A stretch of 64,000 nt of DNA from Halobacillus sp. Marseille-P3879 (GCF_900240285.1 NZ_OESS01000002.1:992001-1056000); one strand, 5' to 3'; positions 1 through 8,798 are shown, counted from the stretch's first letter. The notes: a model not told the origin generated them from the letters alone. Numbers and translations are program-made.

Positions 1-737
1 TGACCATACAGGGCTAAATTCGCTTCAAAACGCAAGGTATCACGTGCGCCAAGCCCAATCGGCTGAACACCGTGTTCCTGTCCATATTGTAGTATTGCCT
101 GCCATAATTCCGGACCTGCTTCACTCGGGAGATAAATTTCAAATCCATCTTCCCCTGTATATCCTGTGCGTGAAACAATTGCTTCCGCATCCACATCCTT
201 AAATCGTACTCTTTGAGCAAAGTTAAAGAATTTAATATCAGCCAGGCTGGTCTCTGTTAACCCCTGTAACGTCTGTTCAGCAGCAGGACCCTGAAGAGCT
301 AGCTGAACATATTCATCCGAAACATCAGAAATAGTTACTTTCTCTCCAGCATGTTTTTTCAGCCAGTCAACGTCTTTACTGCGGTTTGCTGCATTTATAA
401 CCAGCAGATATTTATTTTCCTCCAGCATATAAACAATTAAATCATCAACGGTTCCACCATTTTCATAACACATAATCGTGTACTGGGCTTTACCAGGCTT
501 CAGTTTAGATATATCGTTTGTCAGTAATTTTTGCAGGAAAAATAAGCTGTATTCTCCTTCTACCAATACCTCTCCCATATGAGAAACATCAAACAGACCC
601 GCTTTCTTACGAGTAGCATGATGTTCATCTTTTATACTGGAAAATTGAACGGGTAAATCCCAGCCGCCGAAATCAATTGTTTTGGCCCCAAGTTTTTTAT
701 ATTCAGGATACAAAGGGGTTCGCTTTAAATCTGCCAT
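1..737 (-). CDS. gcvT: Aminomethyltransferase (glycine cleavage T protein), 3' end outside the window
   Basis: T protein of the glycine cleavage system. It takes the aminomethyl group from lipoyl-H protein and passes the one-carbon unit to tetrahydrofolate, releasing ammonia. The frame is open to the window edge, so about 245 N-terminal residues are visible. The protein starts [13 protein letters not shown] and contains [20 protein letters not shown], the folate-site segment LTNDIS, ALQGPAA and [14 protein letters not shown], all typical of GcvT. The ATG at 737 follows a good AAGGAG site. The gene is first after a tandem glycine riboswitch, so glycine should switch it on. In Bacillus, gcvPA and gcvPB follow; here they would lie outside. 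Confidence 0.97.
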   Translation of the reverse strand, partial: MADLKRTPLYPEYKKLGAKTIDFGGWDLPVQFSSIKDEHHATRKKAGLFDVSHMGEVLVEGEYSLFFLQKLLTNDISKLKPGKAQYTIMCYENGGTVDDLIVYMLEENKYLLVINAANRSKDVDWLKKHAGEKVTISDVSDEYVQLALQGPAAEQTLQGLTETSLADIKFFNFAQRVRFKDVDAEAIVSRTGYTGEDGFEIYLPSEAGPELWQAILQYGQEHGVQPIGLGARDTLRFEANLALYG

Positions 738-768
738 TTAACCACTCCTTTTTTTCATAGTTGACATA

Positions 769-803
769 AAAAAGAGACTCCACCGTATAAAGTAGGAGTC
801 TCT
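769..803 (-). terminator. Intrinsic terminator, expression platform of the glycine riboswitch
   Basis: On the minus strand an AGAGACTCC/GGAGTCTCT stem is followed by six T, lying between the second aptamer and the gcvT ribosome binding site. The P1 strand of aptamer 2 overlaps the 5' arm, which suits an on-switch in which glycine binding breaks the terminator. Confidence 0.85.
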
Positions 804-976
804 GTCCGTGCACCAGAAAGTTTCGCGTTATTCATTACGCTTGCTTCTTGGGTGGTTTACTCTCTTTAGTAAACTCTCTCCAGAGCTGCGTCCTACAGAG
901 GTCTTCTTTGCCTGAGAGATTCACAATCATTTGCTTGCTCCTTCGGCGCTACATTACGTAGGCTCTCCCCCTGCAG
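800..976 (-). ncRNA. Tandem glycine riboswitch (two aptamers)
   Basis: The minus strand shows two successive glycine aptamers. The upstream one (about 908-976) has GGGGGAGAGCC, CGCCGAAGGAGCAAGC and AATCTCTCAGGCAAA. The downstream one (about 800-905) has CTCTGGAGAGAG, CCACCCAAGAAGCAAGCG and CTTTCTGGTGCACGGAC. These are the conserved core blocks of the gcvT motif. A short linker joins them, as in the known cooperative tandem class. A terminator and gcvT lie directly downstream, as in Bacillus. Confidence 0.96.
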
Positions 977-1060
977 TCATTCGCATTAGTATTTAGTTAG
1001 ATTGAACGGGACATACTAACCTGTAAAGAATACGATAAACTCTCTCATTTTTTCAGCTTC

Positions 1061-1069
1061 ATTATACCA
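1061..1069 (-). promoter_or_regulatory. Extended -10 promoter of the gcvT riboswitch transcript
   Basis: The minus strand reads TGGTATAAT, a perfect extended -10. There is no convincing -35 at 17 nt. It lies about 85 nt upstream of the first aptamer. Confidence 0.5.
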
Positions 1070-1149
1070 TAGCGATTTGAAACGTACAGATCAGATTTTA
1101 AAATTTCAAATAAATCTATAAATCGTACCGGAACAAGGAGGAATTTGAT

Positions 1150-2787
1150 GTGATCACAATACACCCGGACAATACGTTTTTACCAAAACTCTCGCAACGC
1201 CTTGAAGAATCGGATTCCCTTTGCAGCTATGAAGAATTTAAGCTCGCTTGGCAGGGACTTAAGCTTCAATCCATTCCTCAGTTTGAGGGTGTACTAGCCT
1301 TAAATCAGCTGCCGCACATCCAATTTCTTGAACACCAGATTGATGCCTGTAACAAAGTAGTTCATGAAATGAGCGGAAGAGCGATCCTTGCAGACGAAGT
1401 AGGTCTTGGAAAAACACTCGAAGCCGGTTTAATCCTAAAAGAATACATGATTAGGGGAATGGCAAAAAAAGTATTGATCCTCACTCCCGCTTCGTTGGTT
1501 AATCAGTGGATGCAGGAACTCAGTGAGAAGTTCTATATTCAAGCAGCCTCTCCGAGAAAAAAACATGCTGACTGGAAGCACTGGGATATAACCGTAACTT
1601 CTATAGATATGGCCAAAAGAGAGCAGCACAAAGAGGAAATTCTATCTATTTCTTATGACATGATTATTATTGATGAAGCGCACAAACTGAAAAACCATCA
1701 AACGAAAAACTTTCAATTTGTGAAACAATTGAAGAAGACATATTGTCTGTTACTTACAGCGACCCCTATCCAAAATAAATTAAGTGACTTATTTAATTTA
1801 GTGTCAATACTTAAACCGGGCTATTTAGGTGATTTAACAGAATTTAAAAAGAAATATAAGAATACATCTCTTGAGGAGGAAGATACCCAGAACCATATTC
1901 ATTCGCTTTTAGGCAAACTAATGATAAGGAACCTTCGAAAAGACACCGGTCTGGATGCTTCGAAACGTAAAGTCAAAAACATTACTTTGAACTTTAATGA
2001 AGAAGAACAGCAGTTCTATGATAAATTAGAAGCTTTAAAAGCAGATCACCCGTCGTTTACATGGTTAACACTAGCCAAAGAGCTTTGTTCTTCCAGAGAA
2101 GCATGCTTTATGTCTTTAAAATCACTTAATGAGAAAAATCCTTCTGACCTTTTAAAACAGCTTATGGATAGTATTGCCGAGTTACCCCACCATACAAAAG
2201 CCGAAAAAATGGCGGATTTGATTGAAAACTCGGGTGAAAAGTTCATTGTGTTTACAGAGTACCGCGCCTCGCAGTTTTATTTACAATGGTTCCTGCAGCA
2301 GAGAGGGATATCCTCTGTTCCTTTCAGCGGAAAATTTAATAAAAGTAAACGAGACTGGATGAAACAGCTTTTTAAAAACAAAGCCCAGGTAATGATTGCT
2401 ACAGAAGCTGGTGCCGAGGGGATTAATCTTCAATTTTGCCATAACATGATTAACTATGATCTCCCCTGGAACCCAATGCGGCTAGAACAAAGAATCGGAA
2501 GAATTCACCGTTTCGGACAAGAAAAAGATGTAAATGTATATAATTTTGCCATTAAAAATACTCTTGAGGATCATATTCTCAGCTTACTTTATGAGAAGAT
2601 ACAACTATTTCAAAATGCCGTAGGTGATTTGGATGCCATTTTAGAGCAGATTCCAGGAGGCAGTTTTGAGAAACACGTTCAATCAATTCTTCAGGAATCG
2701 GACTCCCAGGGAGAAATTGATATAAAACTGAAAAATCTGGTCAGTTACGTGGAATATTCGGTTGAAGAAAGGAAGGAATTAGGGTGA
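1150..2787 (+). CDS. yqhH: SNF2-family DEAH helicase, YqhH-like
   Basis: SNF2/RapA-like ATP-dependent translocase of 545 residues. Walker A is DEVGLGKT (about 82-89) and Walker B is DEAH (about 175-178); LTATPIQNK is motif III. The C-terminal helicase half has ATEAGAEGINLQ and QRIGRIHRFGQ (motifs V and VI). The start is GTG at 1150, because the ATG two bases earlier is followed at once by TGA; AGGAGG lies ten bases upstream. The physiological role is not established. It is divergent from the riboswitch and gcvT and overlaps yqhG by 4 nt (GTGA), so the two are probably translationally coupled, as in B. subtilis. Confidence 0.93.
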   Translation: MITIHPDNTFLPKLSQRLEESDSLCSYEEFKLAWQGLKLQSIPQFEGVLALNQLPHIQFLEHQIDACNKVVHEMSGRAILADEVGLGKTLEAGLILKEYMIRGMAKKVLILTPASLVNQWMQELSEKFYIQAASPRKKHADWKHWDITVTSIDMAKREQHKEEILSISYDMIIIDEAHKLKNHQTKNFQFVKQLKKTYCLLLTATPIQNKLSDLFNLVSILKPGYLGDLTEFKKKYKNTSLEEEDTQNHIHSLLGKLMIRNLRKDTGLDASKRKVKNITLNFNEEEQQFYDKLEALKADHPSFTWLTLAKELCSSREACFMSLKSLNEKNPSDLLKQLMDSIAELPHHTKAEKMADLIENSGEKFIVFTEYRASQFYLQWFLQQRGISSVPFSGKFNKSKRDWMKQLFKNKAQVMIATEAGAEGINLQFCHNMINYDLPWNPMRLEQRIGRIHRFGQEKDVNVYNFAIKNTLEDHILSLLYEKIQLFQNAVGDLDAILEQIPGGSFEKHVQSILQESDSQGEIDIKLKNLVSYVEYSVEERKELG

Positions 2788-3593
2788 ACAGTGCAAGCCA
2801 CTATGAATTTACGAAGACGTTTTTCGAATTAAATGGTTGTGAAATCACGGAAAAGAAACGGGGTCATATGAAAGTAAAACTTACTAAAGAAATGGATGAA
2901 TCTTTGATGAACCGTCCATTCTATTGGCATTACATGAAAAAAATGAATCGTGAAGGAGATCCACTAAGTTTAACGTTCAAAGATATTCAACTAGGAGAAG
3001 AGGAGGAGGGTATTTACCTGCACCCCGGGACCCCGAAGCTGCAGCAGATTTATCAAGTGTCTCTGGAAAAAGGCTATACCACAAGGTTATATGAAAACGT
3101 GAATGCAACCGTTCAAAATATTGCTCTTCACCCCTGGTTATGTATGAATGTAAGGCTTACTTTCAGGGGAAAGCAGTCCAAAGACCTGTTACTTTCCCTT
3201 GGTTTAAACCTTATTAATGGGGCTCTCATTCATGGAATTATGGAAAAACTGGATAACCTCCCTTTAATGTCCAAAGTCGCTGACTATACATTTCCGATGA
3301 CACCTTTAATTAAAATAGAGAGCGGTTATCAACGAATACTGGATCATATTGAATCTTATCTCTCAAGCCTTGACACTCACTGGGCAGAAGAGTCTCTTTC
3401 ACAGCTGCACCACGAAAAAGAACTATTAGAAAGCTTCTATCACTCGCAGGATGTTGATGAAGATCAATACGAAAAGGAGCTTGAGCAGCTCCTTATACGC
3501 TACCAGCCCAGGATTCAATTGGAAGTGGCTAACGGCGGTTTACTATATTTAACCAATCAAACGTCCAACAATATGCTCACGAAAAAATCCTAA
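2784..3593 (+). CDS. yqhG: YqhG family protein
   Basis: Protein of 269 residues that matches YqhG by its position directly after yqhH and by size. It has no signal peptide or membrane segment and no catalytic motif I can name. The C-terminal third (about 195-255) is rich in Glu, Leu and Gln and probably helical. Its GTG start overlaps the yqhH stop. Its TAA overlaps the stop codon of the convergent yqzE. A role alongside the YqhH helicase is likely from this pairing, but the function is unknown. Confidence 0.85.
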   Translation: MNSASHYEFTKTFFELNGCEITEKKRGHMKVKLTKEMDESLMNRPFYWHYMKKMNREGDPLSLTFKDIQLGEEEEGIYLHPGTPKLQQIYQVSLEKGYTTRLYENVNATVQNIALHPWLCMNVRLTFRGKQSKDLLLSLGLNLINGALIHGIMEKLDNLPLMSKVADYTFPMTPLIKIESGYQRILDHIESYLSSLDTHWAEESLSQLHHEKELLESFYHSQDVDEDQYEKELEQLLIRYQPRIQLEVANGGLLYLTNQTSNNMLTKKS

Positions 3594-3606
3594 CGACGAT
3601 TTTTTT
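3582..3606. terminator. AT-rich hairpin at the yqhG/yqzE convergence
   Basis: AAAAAATC and GATTTTTT can pair around an 8-nt loop that holds both stop codons, with a U-run on each strand. The stem is almost all A-U, so this is only a possible shared terminator. Confidence 0.35.
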
Positions 3607-3763
3607 TAAGCATCTTTAAAGCGAATGGCAGCAGACCAAACCAATATGCTGAATTTTTTTTCGATTGTTTTGTTTGTTTCTGCTCCTTTTTTTCCTGTTT
3701 AGTCATATGCATATGTTTCATCATTTCTTCAGTTAAAAACTGTGCATACTCACTCTTTTTCAT
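3590..3763 (-). CDS. yqzE: Small basic protein YqzE
   Basis: A 57-residue ORF starting ATG at 3763 after AAAGGTGGGATCACTTT, ending TAG at 3590. It reads MKKSEYAQFLTEEMM, then a Lys/Gln-rich middle, then a C-terminal AYWFGLLPFALKMLKK, which is the hallmark of YqzE. In B. subtilis yqzE belongs to the ComK-controlled comG transcript; here it lies on the opposite strand next to aroK. The function is unknown. The basic, Trp/Phe-containing C-terminus could be membrane-associated. Confidence 0.85.
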   Translation of the reverse strand: MKKSEYAQFLTEEMMKHMHMTKQEKKEQKQTKQSKKNSAYWFGLLPFALKMLKKNRR

Positions 3764-3810
3764 AAAGTGATCCCACCTTTACAAGAACTACCTTTATTAT
3801 GTCCGGCGGA

Positions 3811-4296
3811 TCAGCTTTTTAGACTATGAATAATTTCAGCTACAATCGTGTCTGTATCTTTTTTGTCCACGTTAATAATATGATCAGCAAGACCATGATA
3901 AACGGGACGGCGCTTATTAAACCGCTGACGGTTTCCTTCTCGATTACCCGTCCACAGAGGTCGGGTGGAATCATTAGAAAGCCTGTCATCAATTGTATCA
4001 AAGGAAGCATCCAGGAAAATAACAGTGCCATTTTTTAATGTTGCTTGATTTTCTCTGGATAAAATGACACCACCTCCTGTTGAAATTACTTTCTTTCCTT
4101 GAAATGATTTCAACAGGTTTGTTTCAAGCTCACGAAAATACTCTTCCCCATAGCGTTCAAAAATTTCCGTAATGCTCATCTGCTGATCTTTCTCAATTGT
4201 TTCATCCATCTCTATGTATTCCATATTTAAAGCGGTGCTAAGCTCCTTTGCAATTGTAGACTTTCCACTTCCCATATATCCGATTAAAAAAAACAT
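3811..4296 (-). CDS. aroK: Shikimate kinase
   Basis: Phosphorylates shikimate with ATP to shikimate 3-phosphate in the chorismate pathway. At 161 residues it has the family's usual length. Walker A is GYMGSGKST near the N-terminus. The shikimate-binding Asp sits in MDETIE, an Arg in FRELE, then STGGGVI, and the lid Arg in DSTRPLW. I place the start at the ATG at 4296 (MFFLIG), with GGAG nine bases upstream. The GTG three codons earlier abuts the ribosome site and is unlikely. It is head to head with comGA. Confidence 0.95.
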   Translation of the reverse strand: MFFLIGYMGSGKSTIAKELSTALNMEYIEMDETIEKDQQMSITEIFERYGEEYFRELETNLLKSFQGKKVISTGGGVILSRENQATLKNGTVIFLDASFDTIDDRLSNDSTRPLWTGNREGNRQRFNKRRPVYHGLADHIINVDKKDTDTIVAEIIHSLKS

Positions 4297-4394
4297 CCAA
4301 ATCACTCCAGTTTTTAAATTATAAGCAGGAATTTTACCATTTATGTCGAATTAGTATTAAAGACAGAGATTTTGAAATGAGGTGATCCATTAAG

Positions 4395-5390
4395 GTGAGT
4401 CAAATTGCCAGTCAAGCTAAAGAAATACTTTTATCTGCTTTTTCCAAGTCAGCCTCTGATATCCATTTCTCTCCTGACGAGAACACTACAAATATTCATT
4501 TCCGCATTTACGGTGAAAGACACTTTTACAAGTCTTTACCAACCCCAACTTACCAGAAGCTGCTCGCATATTTCAAGTTTACTTCTGGAATGGATATCGG
4601 GGAAATTACTAAACCCCAAAATGCTTCTCTTCAACACCGAGATCAATTCCAGCTATATCATTTAAGGCTATCCACTCTACCCACTATAAATAATGCGGAA
4701 AGCTTAGCCATTCGTATTCTCCCTCCTCAAGACTACGTAAACCTTGCCCGGCTTTTTCTTTTCCCTTATCAAATTCGAATAATTAGAAATTGGATGATTC
4801 ATAAAAGCGGTATGATTCTTTTCACAGGTTCAACTGGCTGCGGGAAAACGACAACGATCTATTCATTACTCGAAACCATTCTTCAGGAACATTCCATCCA
4901 GGCAGTTACATTAGAAGATCCGGTAGAGAAAAACCTAAACAATATTATTCAGGTCCAAATAAACGAAAGAGCAGGTATAACTTATGATGTTGGATTAAAA
5001 GCTGCACTCCGCCACGATCCTGACTTAATTATGGTCGGGGAAATTCGAGATGAGGAAACTGCCCGCTTTGCAGTACGTGCAGCTTTAAGCGGTCATCTAA
5101 TCGTAAGTACGATCCATGCAAAGGATGCGTACGGCACCGTTCAACGATTAAAGGAAATGGGTATTAAAACCGTTGATCTGGAGCAAACGCTTATTGCGAT
5201 TGCCTCTCAAGAGCTTGTTCGTACGAACCTGACTAACGACGTTCCTAAAAGAGCTGCTATTCTTGAGATCCTCCACAACTCCGCCCTTCAAGCAGCTATC
5301 CATAGTATTCCCCCGCAGAATGATTCATCCTTCGTCCCCTTTTCTGCCTTAAGGAGGAAAGCCTATGCTCTCGGCTATTGGAAAAATTAA
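4395..5390 (+). CDS. comGA: Competence pseudopilus ATPase ComGA
   Basis: Secretion-type (PilB/GspE) traffic ATPase that powers assembly of the transformation pilus at the cytoplasmic face. Walker A is GSTGCGKTT (about 145-153); the Asp box and Walker B lie in LIMVGEIRDEETA (about 205-217); a His box follows in STIHAKD. It starts at GTG 4395 with GAGGTGAT eight bases upstream. It overlaps comGB by 26 nt and opens a seven-gene operon. I see no clean ComK box (AAAA-N5-TTTT pairs) in the 98-bp gap to aroK. Confidence 0.96.
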   Translation: MSQIASQAKEILLSAFSKSASDIHFSPDENTTNIHFRIYGERHFYKSLPTPTYQKLLAYFKFTSGMDIGEITKPQNASLQHRDQFQLYHLRLSTLPTINNAESLAIRILPPQDYVNLARLFLFPYQIRIIRNWMIHKSGMILFTGSTGCGKTTTIYSLLETILQEHSIQAVTLEDPVEKNLNNIIQVQINERAGITYDVGLKAALRHDPDLIMVGEIRDEETARFAVRAALSGHLIVSTIHAKDAYGTVQRLKEMGIKTVDLEQTLIAIASQELVRTNLTNDVPKRAAILEILHNSALQAAIHSIPPQNDSSFVPFSALRRKAYALGYWKN

Positions 5391-6426
5391 AAATATGCAT
5401 CAAAGAAGAAAGAACCCTCCGCTGGCTTTTAAGCATCAAATCACCTTCTTGAGCAGAACGTGCAAACTTCTCGATAAAGGCTACCCGCTCGTCAAGTCTC
5501 TGCAGATGATAAGCTGGGATGTTCAGTTTAAAAAAGTAACTATGGAGATCATTTACGAATTAAATCGGGGAAACCCTATCGATATAGCATTTAAAAAAGC
5601 TAACTTCTCAAGACAAGTTACATCTTTTCTCTACTTTGCACGTATACATCAGGACCTTCCTGCTTTATTTAGACAATGCAGAGAGCTTTTGCAGCTACAA
5701 CATACCTATAAACAAAAATTTAAAGAGGCTATGCGCTACCCCATTATACTTCTTATCTTTTTGATCGGATCGTTTAATGTGATCAAACACACCATTCTTC
5801 CCAGTTTTAGCATCCTGTTTGAGAGCGGGAATTCTTCCCCCTGGAGCCTTTTAATACTCAAAGGTTCCGATATAGCCTTAACAGTTCTCGGCATCGTATT
5901 TATGTTCATCGTACTCATAGCAGGAGGGTTTATATTAACCAATTACAAACGCCCCACTTCACAGAAATTAAAAATATATATTAGAACACCCTTTCTTCGT
6001 TCCTATAAAATGTTCACTCTGACATTTCTTTTTGCCACCCATTTAAGTTCACTTCTCACAGCAGGTCTTCCTTTAAAAGATTCGTTGAAAGTGATTTCGG
6101 ATCAAACAAAATACCCCGAACTGGCTTTTTACAGCAGTCACATTCAAAACCAGTTGAAGGACGGGCAAAGTTTATCGGCATCCATCCATCAATGCGCGTT
6201 ATTTCGTGAAGAGCTGACCTCTATATTCCATCAAACCAATGATTTACCAACACTCGCATCAGAGCTGCAAATGCTCTCTGAACTATTGATGGACCAATTA
6301 AAAGAAAAACTTATGAAAGCAGTACAGCTGATTCAACCAATATTTTTCATAATTGTAGCATGCTTAGTGATCTTGATTTACGCCTCCATTATGCTCCCGT
6401 TGTATCAATGGATGGATCAAATTTAA
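5365..6426 (+). CDS. comGB: Competence pseudopilus polytopic membrane protein ComGB
   Basis: PilC/GspF-like inner-membrane platform of the competence pilus, 353 residues. It has two T2SSF-type halves. Hydrophobic segments lie at about 125-145 and 165-192, and a third at the C-terminus. It starts at ATG 5365 with AAGGAGGAAAGCCT upstream, inside the end of comGA. It should work with ComGA to add and remove pseudopilins. Confidence 0.95.
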   Translation: MLSAIGKIKNMHQRRKNPPLAFKHQITFLSRTCKLLDKGYPLVKSLQMISWDVQFKKVTMEIIYELNRGNPIDIAFKKANFSRQVTSFLYFARIHQDLPALFRQCRELLQLQHTYKQKFKEAMRYPIILLIFLIGSFNVIKHTILPSFSILFESGNSSPWSLLILKGSDIALTVLGIVFMFIVLIAGGFILTNYKRPTSQKLKIYIRTPFLRSYKMFTLTFLFATHLSSLLTAGLPLKDSLKVISDQTKYPELAFYSSHIQNQLKDGQSLSASIHQCALFREELTSIFHQTNDLPTLASELQMLSELLMDQLKEKLMKAVQLIQPIFFIIVACLVILIYASIMLPLYQWMDQI

Positions 6427-6439
6427 AGGAGTGGGTCTG

Positions 6440-6736
6440 TTGAACCAAAAAGGATTTACACTAATAGAAATGCTTATTGTTTTACTAATAATATCAGTAT
6501 TACTAATAATAACAATCCCCAATTTAACCGATAATACAGAATCTATTCGAACTAAAGGATGTGAAGCCCTTGTCTTAACAACAGCCGCTCAAGTTGAATC
6601 CTATTACATTGAACACAATGCTTTTCCAGAAGATTTGAGTACTCTAGTAGAAGAAAATTATATTACTCAAACTCAATGCCCAAATGGGGAGGAACTTACT
6701 TATAACGCTGAGAATGGTCAAGTTGACAGTCCTTAA
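6440..6736 (+). CDS. comGC: Major competence pseudopilin ComGC
   Basis: Major pseudopilin, 98 residues. LNQKGFTLIEMLIVLL is a classic prepilin site: cleavage by ComC is expected between Gly and Phe, and the Glu at position +5 is kept. Two Cys (in TKGCEAL and TQCPNG) match the intramolecular disulfide known for ComGC. I choose TTG at 6440, nine bases after AAAGGAG; the upstream in-frame GTG at 6431 lies within that ribosome site. It follows comGB by 13 nt. Confidence 0.94.
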   Translation: MNQKGFTLIEMLIVLLIISVLLIITIPNLTDNTESIRTKGCEALVLTTAAQVESYYIEHNAFPEDLSTLVEENYITQTQCPNGEELTYNAENGQVDSP

Positions 6737-7169
6737 TAAACAAAGCGGCTATACGCTTACAGAAGTACTTCTTGTGTTAACCGTTTTTTCTATTTCTCTT
6801 ATTCTGGTCATTCCGCTTCAGAATAATGTAGTAAGAAAAATAGAAACACAGCAATATATGGAACAATTTCAAGAGGATATTTTACTTGCCCAGCAACTAA
6901 CGATGACTGATCACCCTAATTATTGGATTATGATTCGCCCTGCTCATCGTGATTATTATTTGTACGATTATAAAAATAAGCTCACTATTTATCATAGAAA
7001 ATTTCCAGACCAATGGAAAATAAATCTACAAAGTCTTACTTCCCCTATACGCTTTAACGCGGCAGGTACGCTGCGAAATCCAGGAACGATGACCATTGTC
7101 TCTCCCTATGCAACCTATAAAATTACCTTCCCATTTGGAAAAAGCCGGGTGTCCATTATTGAACAGTAA
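6714..7169 (+). CDS. comGD: Minor pseudopilin ComGD
   Basis: Minor pseudopilin of about 151 residues, with prepilin motif SGYTLTEVLLVLTVF in which Gly precedes Tyr at the cleavage site. The start is uncertain. ATG 6714 gives a short basic leader (MVKLTVLNKQSG) and overlaps comGC by 23 nt; TTG 6723 is also possible. The earlier in-frame GTG-type start would give an implausibly long leader. Confidence 0.9.
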   Translation: MVKLTVLNKQSGYTLTEVLLVLTVFSISLILVIPLQNNVVRKIETQQYMEQFQEDILLAQQLTMTDHPNYWIMIRPAHRDYYLYDYKNKLTIYHRKFPDQWKINLQSLTSPIRFNAAGTLRNPGTMTIVSPYATYKITFPFGKSRVSIIEQ

Positions 7170-7476
7170 AGGATTAACGCTTATAGAAGTTATATGCTCA
7201 TTCAGTGTACTGATGGTTGCGTCTTTATTGATTGTCCCATTACTTACTGATATAAGAAGTGATCAAAAAGCTTTATCAGAAAAAAGAAATGCGGTGATCA
7301 CATTGCAAAACAAGCTGCACGAATATACAGACTCCCCTATAGCTGCACGCATAGAAAATAATATTGATGGTATTAAATTAACCTTTGAGGTTCAGCAAGG
7401 TTACATCGAGGGATGTGCTTCCTGGGAGGACCGCAATAATAAAACAGAGAGGTTATGCCTTTATGCGCCACCATAA
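7159..7476 (+). CDS. comGE: Minor pseudopilin ComGE
   Basis: Minor pseudopilin of about 105 residues, with the motif NSKGLTLIEVICSFSVL. TTG at 7159 gives a leader of the same form as ComGC (LNSKG against LNQKG) and overlaps comGD by 11 nt; the ribosome site (GGGTG) is weak. B. subtilis ComGE is similar in length. Two C-terminal Cys are present. Confidence 0.85.
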   Translation: MNSKGLTLIEVICSFSVLMVASLLIVPLLTDIRSDQKALSEKRNAVITLQNKLHEYTDSPIAARIENNIDGIKLTFEVQQGYIEGCASWEDRNNKTERLCLYAPP

Positions 7477-7882
7477 AGAACTCGGCTTCACTTTTTTAGA
7501 AACAATCATATCTTTAACTGTAGTTACTATCCTGTTAACCCTCAGTATCCCAACTATAGAAATGATGAAAAGCAGCGGTTATTATGAAGAACTGGCAGCG
7601 TTTCAATTCTTTACTTTTATTGAGGATGAAATGAATGTCTCCACTAAATTACTCATTTCCAAAGAAAAAATCGTCATAACGGATCTTAATAACAGAAACA
7701 TTGAAATTGAAAAATACAGAGATAATATTCGGAGAAGAGTAGATGCCCAGGGACACGAACTTTTGATTCACGATATTAAAGCCGTCAGTTTTACTGAAGC
7801 CGAAGGTAATTTAAAGATTCAACTAACCACAAAAAACAGAGGTGATTACTATAAGACAATTCCTTTACCCGTTCATATGTAA
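7463..7882 (+). CDS. comGF: Minor pseudopilin ComGF
   Basis: Minor pseudopilin of 139 residues with the prepilin-like N-terminus RHHKELGFTFLETIISLTV. ATG 7463 has AGAGAGG ten bases upstream and overlaps comGE by 14 nt. The globular part is charged and lacks Cys. It is expected to form the pilus initiation complex with ComGD, ComGE and ComGG. Confidence 0.9.
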   Translation: MRHHKELGFTFLETIISLTVVTILLTLSIPTIEMMKSSGYYEELAAFQFFTFIEDEMNVSTKLLISKEKIVITDLNNRNIEIEKYRDNIRRRVDAQGHELLIHDIKAVSFTEAEGNLKIQLTTKNRGDYYKTIPLPVHM

Positions 7883-8216
7883 TCAAAAAGGGATTGTATT
7901 CCCCTGGGTAGTTATTCTGGTGAACCTAATTATTCTTATTACAATTATGACAAGCAGCCTGTATCAAAATCAAATTCGGTCTACGCAGTCTCTTATTTCT
8001 TCTGCTCAACTCCAGAATCTATATTACTATGCTGAGGCTGAGATGCTGAAGATAGAGAAGACCGAGTTGCTTCTTTCAGAAAATACATTTACGCTTCCGA
8101 GCGGGGAAGCCAGCATTGACTGCGAGTCATTTAGTGAAGACTCCATAAAATGTACATGGAACATAGAAATTACTACTGGCCAAAATAAAAATTTTAAAAA
8201 AATTTATCACTATTAA
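7842..8216 (+). CDS. comGG: Minor pseudopilin ComGG
   Basis: Last comG gene, 124 residues, the same length as in B. subtilis. A hydrophobic N-terminal stretch (IVFPWVVILVNLIILITIM) follows a QKG leader. The Glu at +5 is missing, as is usual for ComGG. The GTG start at 7842 sits inside an SD-like GAGGTGAT, so the true initiation site is doubtful. It overlaps comGF by 41 nt. Confidence 0.85.
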   Translation: MITIRQFLYPFICNQKGIVFPWVVILVNLIILITIMTSSLYQNQIRSTQSLISSAQLQNLYYYAEAEMLKIEKTELLLSENTFTLPSGEASIDCESFSEDSIKCTWNIEITTGQNKNFKKIYHY

Positions 8217-8246
8217 AACCGATGCTTTTACCTGAACACCGGTTTT
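8215..8246 (+). terminator. Possible comG operon terminator
   Basis: AAAACCG pairs with CGGTTTT across an 18-nt loop. The T-run is short, so this is a weak candidate. Confidence 0.35.
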
Positions 8247-8262
8247 ACGACTAGTGAGTTGG

Positions 8263-8637
8263 TCACTGCTTAGAGCAGGCTGCTAAATCTTTAAGCCCTT
8301 CTTCACTATAACCAATAACCAGCTTCTTCCCATCCGTCAAAATAGGGCGCTTTAATAGTTTTGGCTTGTTGTGAACAAGCTGCAAAAGTTCATTGACCGT
8401 TAAATTTTCGACTTCTAGGTGTAATGACTTAAACTCCTTGCTTCTTTTGGCCAGAATTTCATCAATCCCATTTGTGGTCAGTGATAAGATCTCTTTCAAC
8501 TCTTTTACTGTGGGAGTTTCTCTAAAAAGGTGACGCTCGTCAAACTGAACACCTTCCGTCAATAACCATTTTTTTGTTCGCCGACAGGATGTACAACTTG
8601 GATAGCTGTAGAACTTTACTCCTTTTATTGGAATCAC
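8263..8637 (-). CDS. mgsR: Spx/ArsC-family regulator MgsR (YqgZ)
   Basis: Spx-like thioredoxin-fold regulator of 124 residues. The redox CxxC is in YPSCTSCRRTK (about 12-22), and the family's RPI motif appears as KRPILTDGKK. In B. subtilis MgsR binds RNA polymerase and controls a subset of sigma-B stress genes. It starts at GTG 8637, six bases after AAAGGA. A near-consensus sigma-B promoter lies 50-73 bp upstream, as expected for mgsR. Confidence 0.9.
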   Translation of the reverse strand: MIPIKGVKFYSYPSCTSCRRTKKWLLTEGVQFDERHLFRETPTVKELKEILSLTTNGIDEILAKRSKEFKSLHLEVENLTVNELLQLVHNKPKLLKRPILTDGKKLVIGYSEEGLKDLAACSKQ

Positions 8638-8686
8638 TCCTTTTCCTTTAAAAAATTTGTCGAATTATTGATGACCTTTTAATGTA

Positions 8687-8710
8687 TTACCCTGTTTTAA
8701 TTTAATAAAC
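8687..8710 (-). promoter_or_regulatory. Sigma-B-type promoter of mgsR
   Basis: Minus strand GTTTAT (8710-8705), 12 nt, GGGTAA (8692-8687). This fits the sigma-B consensus GTTTAA-N12-15-GGGWAW, with five of six at -35 and all at -10. mgsR is sigma-B dependent in B. subtilis. Confidence 0.75.
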
Positions 8711-8747
8711 CTTATTTGTTCCTTTTTCTAACTTTTTGTTAGAGGCG

Positions 8748-8771
8748 GTTTAAAATTTTAAATTTGGGAAA
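8748..8771 (+). promoter_or_regulatory. Possible sigma-B-type promoter of yqgY
   Basis: Plus strand GTTTAA, 12 nt, GGGAAA, a full match to GTTTAA-N12-GGGWAW. It lies 105 bp upstream of yqgY and back to back with the mgsR sigma-B promoter. Confidence 0.55.
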
Positions 8772-8798
8772 GAGTATAAGAGATAAGTATTTGGTTTA

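Noticed and set aside
4297-4394. ComK box upstream of comGA
   Set aside because: No pair of AAAA-N5-TTTT half-sites with a valid spacer could be found.
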